DNA from: Phytoactinopolyspora halophila
GTDB lineage: Bacteria; Actinomycetota; Actinomycetes; Jiangellales; Jiangellaceae
Length of the DNA: 64,000 bases
Direction: 5' to 3'
NCBI RefSeq assembly: GCF_003287285.1
Contig: NZ_QMIG01000022.1
Location: 28,791-92,790 of the forward strand
In this document: piece after piece, positions 56,838 to 64,000 of the stretch
Layout: the number at the start of each line of letters is the position of its first letter
Numbering within the stretch: the first letter of the stretch is position 1
Program-made: the position numbers and the translations under genes
Notes under the pieces: model-generated
The model's input: only the letters and a program-made list of their open reading frames with translations
Told to the model about the DNA's origin: nothing
Databases searched by the model: none

Positions 56838-57226
56838 TAGACGGCCCTCGCCATCGCATCTGTGAGGGCTTGAGGCCCCTTCCCCGGGCCATCACACACG
56901 GGGACTGGTTCCAGCCGATCCTGAATGTCTCCACCAATGTCCCAGCGGGTGTCTCGGGGGTGACTCCGGATCCAGATTGTGGCTCCAAACTGATTGATCT
57001 TGGTGTCGAACCACGGCTCACCCTTACGGCTGCCGGACTTGATGCGCTTGGCGCGCATCTCGTCCTCGGTCAGGCAGCGACGACGATCAGGTCCCTTGGT
57101 GACCCCGTGTTTGCCAACACGGTGCGCATCACCAGCCTCAGTGCTGCCAAAGGTCTGGCAGCATGCACCGCAATGTTCTACAACATCGCCGCTCCAAGCG
57201 GCGCCGCACTCATGGACAAGGTTCAT
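56837..57226 (-). CDS. FDXHR-type putative zinc-binding phage protein
   Basis: 129 aa from ATG 57226, which has GGAGG 6-7 nt upstream (a longer frame from 57277 lacks an RBS). EHCGACCQTFGSTEAGDAHR matches the C-x2-C...F-x-H-R pattern of this family (here GDAHR), followed by RRCLTEDEM. The role is unknown; family members often lie near recombination genes. As the first gene leftward of attP, with integrase following, it may assist recombination. Confidence 0.8.
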   Translation of the reverse strand: MNLVHECGAAWSGDVVEHCGACCQTFGSTEAGDAHRVGKHGVTKGPDRRRCLTEDEMRAKRIKSGSRKGEPWFDTKINQFGATIWIRSHPRDTRWDIGGDIQDRLEPVPVCDGPGKGPQALTDAMARAV

Positions 57227-57308
57227 TGATCTTCCTCCCGCACGGTAGGCAAGGTTGTTGCAAGGCAATATTGTCAAACTTGTGAACCGTGCGCAAGGTC
57301 ATGCGGTC
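57227..57308 (-). promoter_or_regulatory. Right attP arm and integrase operon promoter region
   Basis: Leftward elements include TTGACA (rc of 57272-57277) and TTGCGC. GCAAGG occurs at about 57248, 57260 and 57292 as possible integrase arm sites. Operator half-sites GCACGGT (57240-57246) and ACCGTGC (57286-57292) flank the region, so the repressor may also affect integrase expression. Confidence 0.5.
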
Positions 57309-57323
57309 TTCGCCTACAACAAC
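57309..57323 (+). repeat. attR core (15 bp)
   Basis: TTCGCCTACAACAAC, identical to 7175-7189 and in frame with the C-terminal part of the GH2 gene. Confidence 0.92.
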
Positions 57324-58277
57324 TACCTGGGTACCGACGAGGTGGCGACGTTGCGGCCGCCGCTTCCGGACATCCCGTACTACGTGACCGAATCGGTGGG
57401 CTCGCTCAACGGTGCGCCGCTCTACCGGCACATCGACTCCGCCGATGTCCAGGCGCGCCAGGCATATCTGCACGCGCAGGTTCACAACCAGGCCGGGAGC
57501 GACGATCGATATGCGGGGCTGGTTGCCTGGTCCGCGATCGACTATCAATCGATTAACGGCGGCAACCGGATATACGAGGGTCTGAAGTGGAACGGCGTGC
57601 TCGACACGTTCCGTATGCCGAAACTCGGTGCCGGGATCTACCGTGCCCAGGTCGATCCCCGAATACGTCCGGTCGTGGAGCCGGCGTTCTACTGGGATTT
57701 CGGTCCGAAGTCACCGCAGGACGGGCCCGGTCCGCAGGCGATGATCTGCTCCAACTGTGACCGGCTCGAGATATACGTCGGTGACCGGCACCACGCGGCG
57801 GTCACGCCGGCGGTGGCAAAATTCCCGTACTTGCCCTACCCACCGTCCTTCGTCGATCTGACCGTCGACGGCGCTTCGGCTGGTGACCTGCGAATAGAGG
57901 GCTATGTCGGCGAGGAGCGAGTGCTGACCCGCAAGTTCGCGGCCGATCCCGGGGGCGATCATCTGGCGATGGATGTCGACGACCCGAAGATCCGGGCAGA
58001 CGGATCGGACGCCACCCGGGTTTGGTTCCGGGCGGTCGATCGGCATGGCTCGCCACGGCCGTATGTCGAGGGCGAGCTGTCGCTGACCGTCGAGGGTCCG
58101 GGAGACCTCGTGGGCGACAACCCGTTCGACTTCGGCGCGAACGGGGGCGTGGGGGCGATCTGGATCAGAAGCCGGCCGGATCGGCCGGGCGCCATCCGGG
58201 TACGGGCGGAACACCCCGTGCTGGGCGAGGCCGACGTGCGCATCGTCGCCCTCCGATCTCGAGGGCGGCGTGACTAG
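57309..58277 (+). pseudogene. GH2 glycoside hydrolase, C-terminal part separated by the prophage
   Basis: Native coding resumes at the att core and ends at 58277. PYYVTESVGSLNG holds the predicted nucleophile Glu (57390; residue 501 of the restored 795-aa protein), then AYLHAQVHNQAG and YAGLVAWSAIDYQS of the barrel, and two C-terminal beta domains (about from 57840, VDLTVDGASAGDLRIEGYVG). The frame is open back to a TTG at 57255, but that piece is phage sequence. Without excision no functional enzyme is made. Confidence 0.9.
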
Positions 58278-58299
58278 CAGCACTTTTGCCTGATATGGC

Positions 58300-58330
58300 G
58301 ATGCCCCGGGGCCCGACGCCCCGGGGCATC
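58300..58330 (+). terminator. Terminator behind the GH2 gene
   Basis: GATGCCCCGGGGC pairs with GCCCCGGGGCATC, 13 bp, 5-nt loop. Confidence 0.8.
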
Positions 58331-58508
58331 GTCATGTCAGGCGGCGCTGGCTATCCCGCGTTGATCATCAACGATCGCCGACATGGACATGTGCACGATG
58401 GTCAACGATCACGTGATGGCGCGACGACACCCACGCGTGTGCCCTCCTCTTTCGCGACAAAATTCGCCCCTCGCCTCGTGTAACAGCAAGGCAACAGGCA
58501 AAAGACTC
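58331..58508. other. Intergenic region without a recognised gene
   Basis: No supported gene between the GH2 terminator and the sugar-transporter promoter. Confidence 0.5.
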
Positions 58509-58576
58509 TTGACTTCTGTTCGTAAGCTGCCTAGTTTTTTTGACCATTAGACGGAAGGTGCGTGACGCAGGTCACG
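58509..58576 (+). promoter_or_regulatory. Promoter and operator of the sugar-transport operon
   Basis: -35 TTGACT (58509-58514), 17-bp spacer, -10 TAGTTT (58532-58537). Just downstream is the inverted repeat CGTGAC-GCAG-GTCACG (58561-58576), placed to act as a repressor operator. The leader to the GTG at 58756 is about 210 nt and holds no clear gene. Confidence 0.6.
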
Positions 58577-58755
58577 GCCCCCGCGTCTAGGCACGGTGTA
58601 GCGACGCGAGAGGGGGACGCCCGGATGCGCGACGGTGTGCTCCTCGCCGGCGCCGGCCCGGCGTCGGCCGACCAGCCCGCGTGTCGGCGGCGCGGCCCGA
58701 GCCCGCTGCCATGCGGCCCGGAGGCAGGCGTAGGGGAATCGACAGGAGGTATGCC

Positions 58756-60261
58756 GTGACCGACGCGCTGTTGCGGATGCGTGGCATCGTCAAGAGCTTC
58801 CCGGGTGTGCGTGCTCTGGACGGTATCGACCTGGACGTGAGTGCCGGCGAAGTGCACTGCCTGCTTGGCCAGAACGGCGCGGGCAAGTCAACGCTGATCA
58901 AAGTGCTGTCCGGCGCGCACCAGCCCGATGCGGGGACCGTCGAATGGCGCGGCGAGAACGCGCGGATCGCCGATCCGATGGCGGCCATGCGCCTCGGCAT
59001 CGCCACCATCTACCAGGAGCTCGACCTCGTCGATGGGCTGACCGTCGCGGAGAACATCTTCCTTGGTCAGGAGATGGCCACCGCTGGCTTCACCCGGCGC
59101 TGGCGCACCGACCGGGCCGCGCGGGCGCTGCTCGGGCAGCTGGGACATCCGGAGATCTCGCCCAACACCGAGGTGGGACGTCTCTCCGCGGCGGGCAAGC
59201 AGATCGTGAGTATGGCGCGGGCGCTGTCGCACGACGTCAAGCTGATCGTCATGGACGAGCCGTCCGCGGTGCTCGACAAGGAGGAGGTCGCCCGGCTGTT
59301 CGGCGTGATCCGTGACCTTACCGCTGATGGCGTCGCCGTCATCTACATTTCGCACCGGCTGGAAGAGATCCGGGAGGTGGGTGACCGGGTGACGGTGCTC
59401 AAGGACGGCCGAACCGTGGCCACCGGCCTCCCGGCTGGCGAGACGCCCACGTCCGAGGTCATCCGGCTGATGACCGGGCGCACGTTCGAGTACGTCTTCC
59501 CGGACCGTGTCGAACGCGACGACGAGGCCGAGCCGGTGCTGCGGGTGAGCGGGCTGAGCCGGGAAGGTGAGTTCCAGGATGTCAGTTTCGACGTGGCGCC
59601 CGGGGAGATCGTCGGGCTCGCCGGCCTGGTGGGCTCGAGCCGTTCGGAGATCATCGAGACCATCTACGGGGCGCGCAAGTCCACCTCCGGAACGGTGACG
59701 GTCCACGGCCGGCGGCTGCGGCCCGGCTCGGTGCGCTCTGCCGTGTCCGCCGGAGTTGGTCTCTGCCCGGAAGAGCGCAAGAGCCAGGCGCTGCTCATGG
59801 CCGAGTCGGTGGCGAACAACGTCACCCTGGCGACGCTGCCGCGGTTTGCCCACGCATCGTTCATCGACCGTGCTGCGGAACGCAGTGCGGCGACCGAGCA
59901 GGTGAACCGGCTGGACATCCGCCCGCAGGATCCCAGCCGGGAGGCACGCACGCTGTCCGGCGGGAACCAGCAGAAGGTGGTGCTGGGTCGCTGGCTGCTC
60001 ACGGGGTGCGACGTGCTGCTGCTGGATGAGCCCACCCGGGGCGTGGACGTCGGTGCGCGCTCCGAGCTGTACGACCTGATCCGGGAGCTCGCGGCGCAGG
60101 GCGTCGCGATCGTGATGGTGAGCAGCGAAATCCCGGAGGTGCTCGGACTGGCCGATCGGGTGCTGGTGATCCGCGAGGGCCGTGTGGTTCATACCGGGCC
60201 AGCCGGGGAGATCGACGAACACCAGGTCCTCGACCTGGTGATGGAAGGGAGCGTCACGTGA
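58756..60261 (+). CDS. Sugar ABC transporter, duplicated ATP-binding protein (RbsA/XylG type)
   Basis: 501 aa with two ATPase domains. Domain 1 (about 5-230): Walker A GQNGAGKS, signature RLSAAGKQIVSMARAL, Walker B LIVMDEPSA. Domain 2 (about 255-495): degenerate Walker A region GLVGSSRSE as usual for this family, signature LSGGNQQKV, Walker B LLLDEPTRG. GTG 58756 has AGGAGG 6 nt upstream and is preferred over GTG 58681. It powers import with the permease and binding protein that follow. Confidence 0.95.
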   Translation: MTDALLRMRGIVKSFPGVRALDGIDLDVSAGEVHCLLGQNGAGKSTLIKVLSGAHQPDAGTVEWRGENARIADPMAAMRLGIATIYQELDLVDGLTVAENIFLGQEMATAGFTRRWRTDRAARALLGQLGHPEISPNTEVGRLSAAGKQIVSMARALSHDVKLIVMDEPSAVLDKEEVARLFGVIRDLTADGVAVIYISHRLEEIREVGDRVTVLKDGRTVATGLPAGETPTSEVIRLMTGRTFEYVFPDRVERDDEAEPVLRVSGLSREGEFQDVSFDVAPGEIVGLAGLVGSSRSEIIETIYGARKSTSGTVTVHGRRLRPGSVRSAVSAGVGLCPEERKSQALLMAESVANNVTLATLPRFAHASFIDRAAERSAATEQVNRLDIRPQDPSREARTLSGGNQQKVVLGRWLLTGCDVLLLDEPTRGVDVGARSELYDLIRELAAQGVAIVMVSSEIPEVLGLADRVLVIREGRVVHTGPAGEIDEHQVLDLVMEGSVT

Positions 60262-61340
60262 GCGAGAGGACCACTCCGGAAAGCGGTCAGCCCGCTGCTC
60301 CGACGGCGCCGCCGAGCGAGGACGAGCACGCGCGGCTCGAGTCCGCGGCCGAGGCCGGTGGCACCCAGTCCGCCTTGCGACGCCTGATGTCCGGTTCGGC
60401 CGGGCGGAACCTCGGCCTGGTTCTCGCGCTGCTCATCGTCGTCGTCATCGGTGTGGCCACCGCGCCGGACCGGTTCCCCACGGTGGACAACACGCTGACC
60501 ATCCTGCGTTTCGCCTCAGCGCTCGGCGTGGTCAGTATCGGCATGACGTTCGTGATCGCGGCCGGGCACATCGACCTGTCGGTCGGTGCCATCATGGCAT
60601 TGGCCTCGGTCTGGGCGACGACCCTGGCATCTCAGCGGATGGCCGAGGACTTCCACTGGGTCACCATGGTGATCACCGCGCTGGCGGTGGGGGCAAGCTG
60701 TGGCCTGATCAACGGCATCCTGGTGGCGTACGGGCGAATGGCCTCGTTCATCGTGACGCTCGCCATGCTCGTCGGCGCTCGCGGGCTGGCCGAGATGATC
60801 TCCGGGAAGCGCAACCAGATCGCTGAGGTCCAGGGCTTCCTCGACTTTTTCGGCGGCGAGGTGTTCGGGCTGCCGGTGCTGGTGATCATCTTTGCCCTGG
60901 TGGCGGCGGCCGCATGGGTCCTGCTCAATCGCACCACGTTCGGCCGGCGCACGCTCGCCGTCGGCGGGAACGCGGAGGCGGCTCGGCTGGCGGGCATCAG
61001 GGTCAAGCGGCACACCATGGTGGTGTTCGCGCTGGTCGGTGTGGCCTGCGGGATCGCGGCGTTGATGATGGTGGCCAGGACCACCACGGGCACGTCCACG
61101 CACGGCATGCTCTGGGAGCTGGAAGCGATCGCCGCCGTGGTGATCGGGGGGACGCTGCTTTCCGGTGGGCGCGGCACGATCGTCGGCACCGTCTTCGGCG
61201 TGCTGATCCTCGCCACGCTCACCAACGTCTTCACCCTCCACAACCTCGATACCTCCACACAGGCCGTGGCCAAGGGCGCGATCATCGTCGTCGCGGTCCT
61301 ATTGCAGCAGCGGGTGGCCGCCCGAAACGGCGGACCTTGA
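60258..61340 (+). CDS. Sugar ABC transporter permease (RbsC type)
   Basis: 360 aa with about ten hydrophobic segments. GMTFVIAAGHIDLSVGAIMA and the late GGTLLSGGRGTIVGTVFGVL segment are diagnostic for the BPD_transp_2 family. The first 50 residues are a charged cytoplasmic extension. GTG start overlaps the ATPase stop by 4 nt. Confidence 0.95.
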   Translation: MSERTTPESGQPAAPTAPPSEDEHARLESAAEAGGTQSALRRLMSGSAGRNLGLVLALLIVVVIGVATAPDRFPTVDNTLTILRFASALGVVSIGMTFVIAAGHIDLSVGAIMALASVWATTLASQRMAEDFHWVTMVITALAVGASCGLINGILVAYGRMASFIVTLAMLVGARGLAEMISGKRNQIAEVQGFLDFFGGEVFGLPVLVIIFALVAAAAWVLLNRTTFGRRTLAVGGNAEAARLAGIRVKRHTMVVFALVGVACGIAALMMVARTTTGTSTHGMLWELEAIAAVVIGGTLLSGGRGTIVGTVFGVLILATLTNVFTLHNLDTSTQAVAKGAIIVVAVLLQQRVAARNGGP

Positions 61341-61413
61341 CCGTCCCACGCCCATCCGCCCCCGACCAGCGCAACCTCCACACCCACCCGACCCGACTTC
61401 GAGGAGACCCCCG

Positions 61414-62478
61414 ATGCTCCACAGCACCATTCACCGATCCCCTTCACCCCGGCGGTTGCTCATCACGGCGGGCGCGTTCGCGATAGCCACGGCTCTCGTT
61501 GCCGGCTGTACCAGCAACGAGCCGGCCAGTTCCGACGACGAGGGCGAACAGCAGGCGGCCGGGAGTTCCAACGACGAGATGGGCGAGGAGGTCACCATCG
61601 CGTGGTCCGGGCCCGAAGCCGACCACGGCTGGCTAGCCGCGATCAACAGCTCGGCGCTGGACGAGGCCGAGAAGTACGACGACATCAACCTGCGCGCGGC
61701 CGAGGGCACGAACGACGCGAGCCTGCAGATTCAGCAGGTGGAGACGTTCATCAACGAGGGCGTCGACGCGATCGTGCTGCTGCCGACCGATGGCGCGGCC
61801 CTCACCGACATCGCCATGGAGGCGATGGATGCGGGCATCCCCGTGGTGAACGTCGACCGGGAATTCTCCAGCCCGTTCGCCGCGCGCACCACCATCCTGG
61901 GCGACAACTACGGCATGGGGGTCTCTGCCGGAACGTACGCGTGCCAACTGATCGAGGAGCACGACATCGACGACCCGGTGATCGCCGAGATCGCCGGGAT
62001 CGACGCGCTGCCGCTGACCCAGGACCGCTCCGACGGTTTCGCCGAGGCGCTGAGTAACTGCGGCGAGGAGGTCGACAACCGGGTGGCGGCCGAATTCACC
62101 GTGGAGAGCGGCGAGGCGGAGGCGTCGAACCTGCTGCAGGCCGCGCCGGAGATCGACATCATCTGGAACCACGACGACGACCAGGGCGTCGGCGTGAAAG
62201 CGGCGTTCGACAACGCCGGGCGTGACGAGTTCTTCTTCATCGGCGGGGCGGGCTCGTGCAACGCGATGCGCTGGATCGAGGACGGCGAGATGGAAGCGAC
62301 CGTGCTGTACCCGCCGACGCAGGCGGCGGACGGCATCCGGCTGGCCCGGCTGATCGCGCAGGGCAAGGGAATGTCCGACCTGGTCCAGGTGGCGGTGCCG
62401 CGGCGCATCGTGCTCGACGCTCCCGTCGTGACGGCGGACAACGTCGACCAGCACATGGAGCGCTGCTTTGAGTCCTGA
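61414..62478 (+). CDS. Sugar ABC transporter substrate-binding lipoprotein
   Basis: 354 aa. Lipoprotein signal with lipobox LVAGC (Cys about residue 32), then a Ser/Asp/Glu-rich linker and a periplasmic-binding-protein type 1 fold of the RbsB class (VTIAWSGPEADHGWLAAINS, INEGVDAIVLLPTDGAALTD, GIPVVNVDREF). GGAGA precedes ATG 61414. It captures the sugar outside the cell; the ligand is not evident. Confidence 0.93.
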   Translation: MLHSTIHRSPSPRRLLITAGAFAIATALVAGCTSNEPASSDDEGEQQAAGSSNDEMGEEVTIAWSGPEADHGWLAAINSSALDEAEKYDDINLRAAEGTNDASLQIQQVETFINEGVDAIVLLPTDGAALTDIAMEAMDAGIPVVNVDREFSSPFAARTTILGDNYGMGVSAGTYACQLIEEHDIDDPVIAEIAGIDALPLTQDRSDGFAEALSNCGEEVDNRVAAEFTVESGEAEASNLLQAAPEIDIIWNHDDDQGVGVKAAFDNAGRDEFFFIGGAGSCNAMRWIEDGEMEATVLYPPTQAADGIRLARLIAQGKGMSDLVQVAVPRRIVLDAPVVTADNVDQHMERCFES

Positions 62479-62492
62479 TTGCGATCGGGGGT

Positions 62493-62522
62493 GGTGCCCG
62501 CTCGCCGGGGAGAGCGGGCACC
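62493..62522 (+). terminator. Hairpin terminator
   Basis: GGTGCCCGCTC pairs with GAGCGGGCACC, 8-nt loop, 14 nt after the binding-protein gene. Confidence 0.75.
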
Positions 62523-62584
62523 CCGTCGGCCATCTCCACGTCCGTGCGAATCTCTCGCGAAATACGAGCTAAGGAACCATTTTC

Positions 62585-63781
62585 ATGACTGACGACAGCA
62601 CAGCGACCCTCGGGATCGGCATGGTGGGGTACTCCTTCATGGGAGTCGTCCACTCGCACGCGTGGCGCAACGTCCGGAGTTTCTTCGACGTGCCCCTGGT
62701 GCCGCGCCTGGCTGCTCTCGCGGGCCGCAACGTCGAGGCCGCCACGGCCGTCGCGGACAAGTTCGGATGGGAGCATGTCGAGAGCGACTGGCGCGCCCTG
62801 CTCGCGCGCGACGACGTCGACCTCGTCGACGTGTGCACGCCGGGAGACACCCATGCCGAGATCGCGATCGCGGCGCTGGACGCCGGAAAGCACGTGCTCT
62901 GCGAGAAGCCGCTCGCGAATTCGGTGAGTGAGGCGGCGGAGATGGCGGCCGCAGCGGCCCGTGCTCGCCAGGCGGGCGTGCGGGCCATGGTCGGCTTCAC
63001 CTATCGACGGGTGCCCGCGATCGTTCTCGCGCGAAACCTGGTGGCCGAGGGCCGCATCGGTGAGATCCGGCACGTGCGCGCGCAGTACTTGCAGGACTGG
63101 CTGGTGGATCGGCAGGCGCCGATGTCGTGGCGGCTGGAGAAGTCGCGTGCGGGATCGGGGGCGCTCGGGGACATCGGCGCGCACATCGTGGATCTGACCC
63201 AATTCATCACCGGTGAGCAGATCACCGGTGTGAGCGCGCTGATGGAAACGTTCGTCAAGCAGCGCCCGGCGGCCGAACCCGCGGCGGAGGTGAAACTCGG
63301 CGGGCATGTCGACGCCGGGGACGCTCCGCTGGCGGACGTGACCGTGGATGATGCGGCCGTGTTCACGGGCCGGTTCAGCGGGGGAGCACTGGCCACGTTC
63401 GAGGCGACGCGGTACGCGGCAGGGCGCAAGAACGCCATCCGGATCGAGATCAACGGTTCCTTGGGGTCGCTGGCGTTCGACTTCGAGGACATGAACGTCT
63501 TGCACTTCTACGACGACTCCGAGTCGTCTCAGACGGCGGGCTTCCGGCGAATTCTCGTCACCGAGCCGGACCATCCGTTCCTCGCGGCGTGGTGGCCGCC
63601 GGGACACCTGCTGGGGTACGAGCACGGCTTTACCCATCAGGCCGTCGACCTGGTAACCGCCCTGGCAGACGGGCGCGGTCCGGAGCCGACGTTCGATGAC
63701 GGTCTGCGCGTGCAGCAGGTGCTGGCAGCCGTGGAACAGAGCGCCGCCAAGGACAGCGCGTGGACCGTCGTGGGTGGCTGA
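62585..63781 (+). CDS. Gfo/Idh/MocA-family oxidoreductase
   Basis: 398 aa. N-terminal Rossmann domain: GIGMVGYSFMGVVHSHAW (GxGxxG variant with Tyr), the CTPGDTHAEIAIAALDAGKH segment and the diagnostic EKPLANS (about residue 100). The C-terminal alpha/beta domain follows, with GALGDIGAHIVDLTQF carrying the catalytic His. Such enzymes oxidise sugars or inositols with NAD(P). The neighbourhood suggests it acts on the imported sugar. Confidence 0.93.
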   Translation: MTDDSTATLGIGMVGYSFMGVVHSHAWRNVRSFFDVPLVPRLAALAGRNVEAATAVADKFGWEHVESDWRALLARDDVDLVDVCTPGDTHAEIAIAALDAGKHVLCEKPLANSVSEAAEMAAAAARARQAGVRAMVGFTYRRVPAIVLARNLVAEGRIGEIRHVRAQYLQDWLVDRQAPMSWRLEKSRAGSGALGDIGAHIVDLTQFITGEQITGVSALMETFVKQRPAAEPAAEVKLGGHVDAGDAPLADVTVDDAAVFTGRFSGGALATFEATRYAAGRKNAIRIEINGSLGSLAFDFEDMNVLHFYDDSESSQTAGFRRILVTEPDHPFLAAWWPPGHLLGYEHGFTHQAVDLVTALADGRGPEPTFDDGLRVQQVLAAVEQSAAKDSAWTVVGG

Positions 63782-63947
63782 TGGCCGTGGTGACGCGAGC
63801 AGGGCGCGCGAGGAGGGATGTCTTCTGACCAGGAGCTGACAACGGGGGCGACCAAGCACGGACGCCGGAACGTGACTCGACGTGATGTGTGGGTCTCGTC
63901 CGGTTGCGGAGTGTGTGCCGTGTTTCTCGATCGCTAAGGAGTTTGTG

Positions 63948-64000
63948 GTGCGTTGTTTGAAGCGTGTGGTGGCTGGTGGTGTGTCGGTTGTGTTGGCGGT
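63948..64000 (+). CDS. Start of a secreted protein, cut by the window end
   Basis: GTG 63948 with AAGGAG 6 nt upstream reads MRCLKRVVAGGVSVVLA, a typical signal peptide start. The rest lies outside the window. Codon use is unusually GTG-rich here. Confidence 0.5.
   Translation, partial: MRCLKRVVAGGVSVVLA

Larger units (their letters stand above)
7190..57308. mobile_element. Complete temperate prophage, podovirus-type, tyrosine integrase
   Basis: About 50.1 kb between the two copies of the 15-bp att core. The content is complete: repressor-like HTH gene, early replication and recombination operon, WhiB and many small leftward genes, terminase to lysis late operon, and an integrase operon next to attR. 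The GC content and codon use differ clearly from the flanks. Apart from one decayed small gene (11127-11342) and one split nuclease gene no damage is visible, so the prophage is probably inducible. Confidence 0.95.

Noticed and set aside
57255..57308. TTG 57255 as the start of a separate GH2 gene
   Set aside because: The stretch before the att core is phage attP sequence that happens to be open; the native frame comes from the left part of the gene.
63781..63828. 15-codon frame after the oxidoreductase gene
   Set aside because: Too short and basic, with no sign of coding beyond the ATG overlap.

Overview
The window is a piece of a high-GC actinomycete chromosome (positions 1-7174 and 57324-64000) carrying a complete prophage of about 50.1 kb (7190-57308). 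The host flanks are very GC-rich and hold typical actinomycete genes: a membrane Ser/Thr kinase, an LLM-class flavin oxidoreductase, a Crp/Fnr regulator, an NPCBM-domain protein, a Tat-exported GH2 glycosidase, a ribose-type sugar ABC importer and a Gfo/Idh/MocA oxidoreductase. Together the last five suggest a sugar-utilisation locus. The prophage has lower GC and a WhiB gene, which fits an actinobacterial phage.

The prophage sits inside the GH2 gene. A 15-bp core (TTCGCCTACAACAAC) is present at both ends in the same reading frame, so precise excision would restore a 795-aa enzyme. The insertion separates the predicted acid/base Glu (left part) from the predicted nucleophile Glu (right part).

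Layout from left to right: a repressor-like HTH gene (7318); a long rightward early operon (8134-18818) with a split Cas4-type nuclease, an SSB-like protein, a free-standing DnaE-type OB protein, a DnaB-like helicase, a Holliday-junction resolvase, a two-piece primase, a DnaQ-like exonuclease and a sigma-like factor; an insulated leftward hyaluronan-synthase-like glycosyltransferase (18854-20260) with its own promoter; two leftward blocks of small genes (24048-20372, including WhiB, and 30196-24963); a control region (30200-31087); the rightward late operon (31088-55086) with terminase, portal, ejection-type proteins, M23/SLT hydrolase, scaffold, capsid, tail proteins and lysis genes; a CRISPR-repeat-like locus (55133-55326); and a leftward integrase operon (57226-55403). 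There is no tape-measure, tail-tube or tail-chaperone gene, so this looks like a temperate podovirus-type phage.

Regulation is readable in part. Three promoters, in front of the repressor, the rightward early operon and the leftward operon, share one operator motif placed in the -35/spacer region. The most interesting RNA features are a family of covarying structured elements between the small leftward genes (27942-29635), an 81-nt tmRNA/tRNA-Ala-like RNA in the late operon (35237-35317), and CRISPR type I-E repeat-like hairpins at about 60-bp spacing without cas genes (55133-55326), a candidate RNA-based anti-CRISPR. All functional statements come from reading the sequence and from family knowledge; no database search was run.
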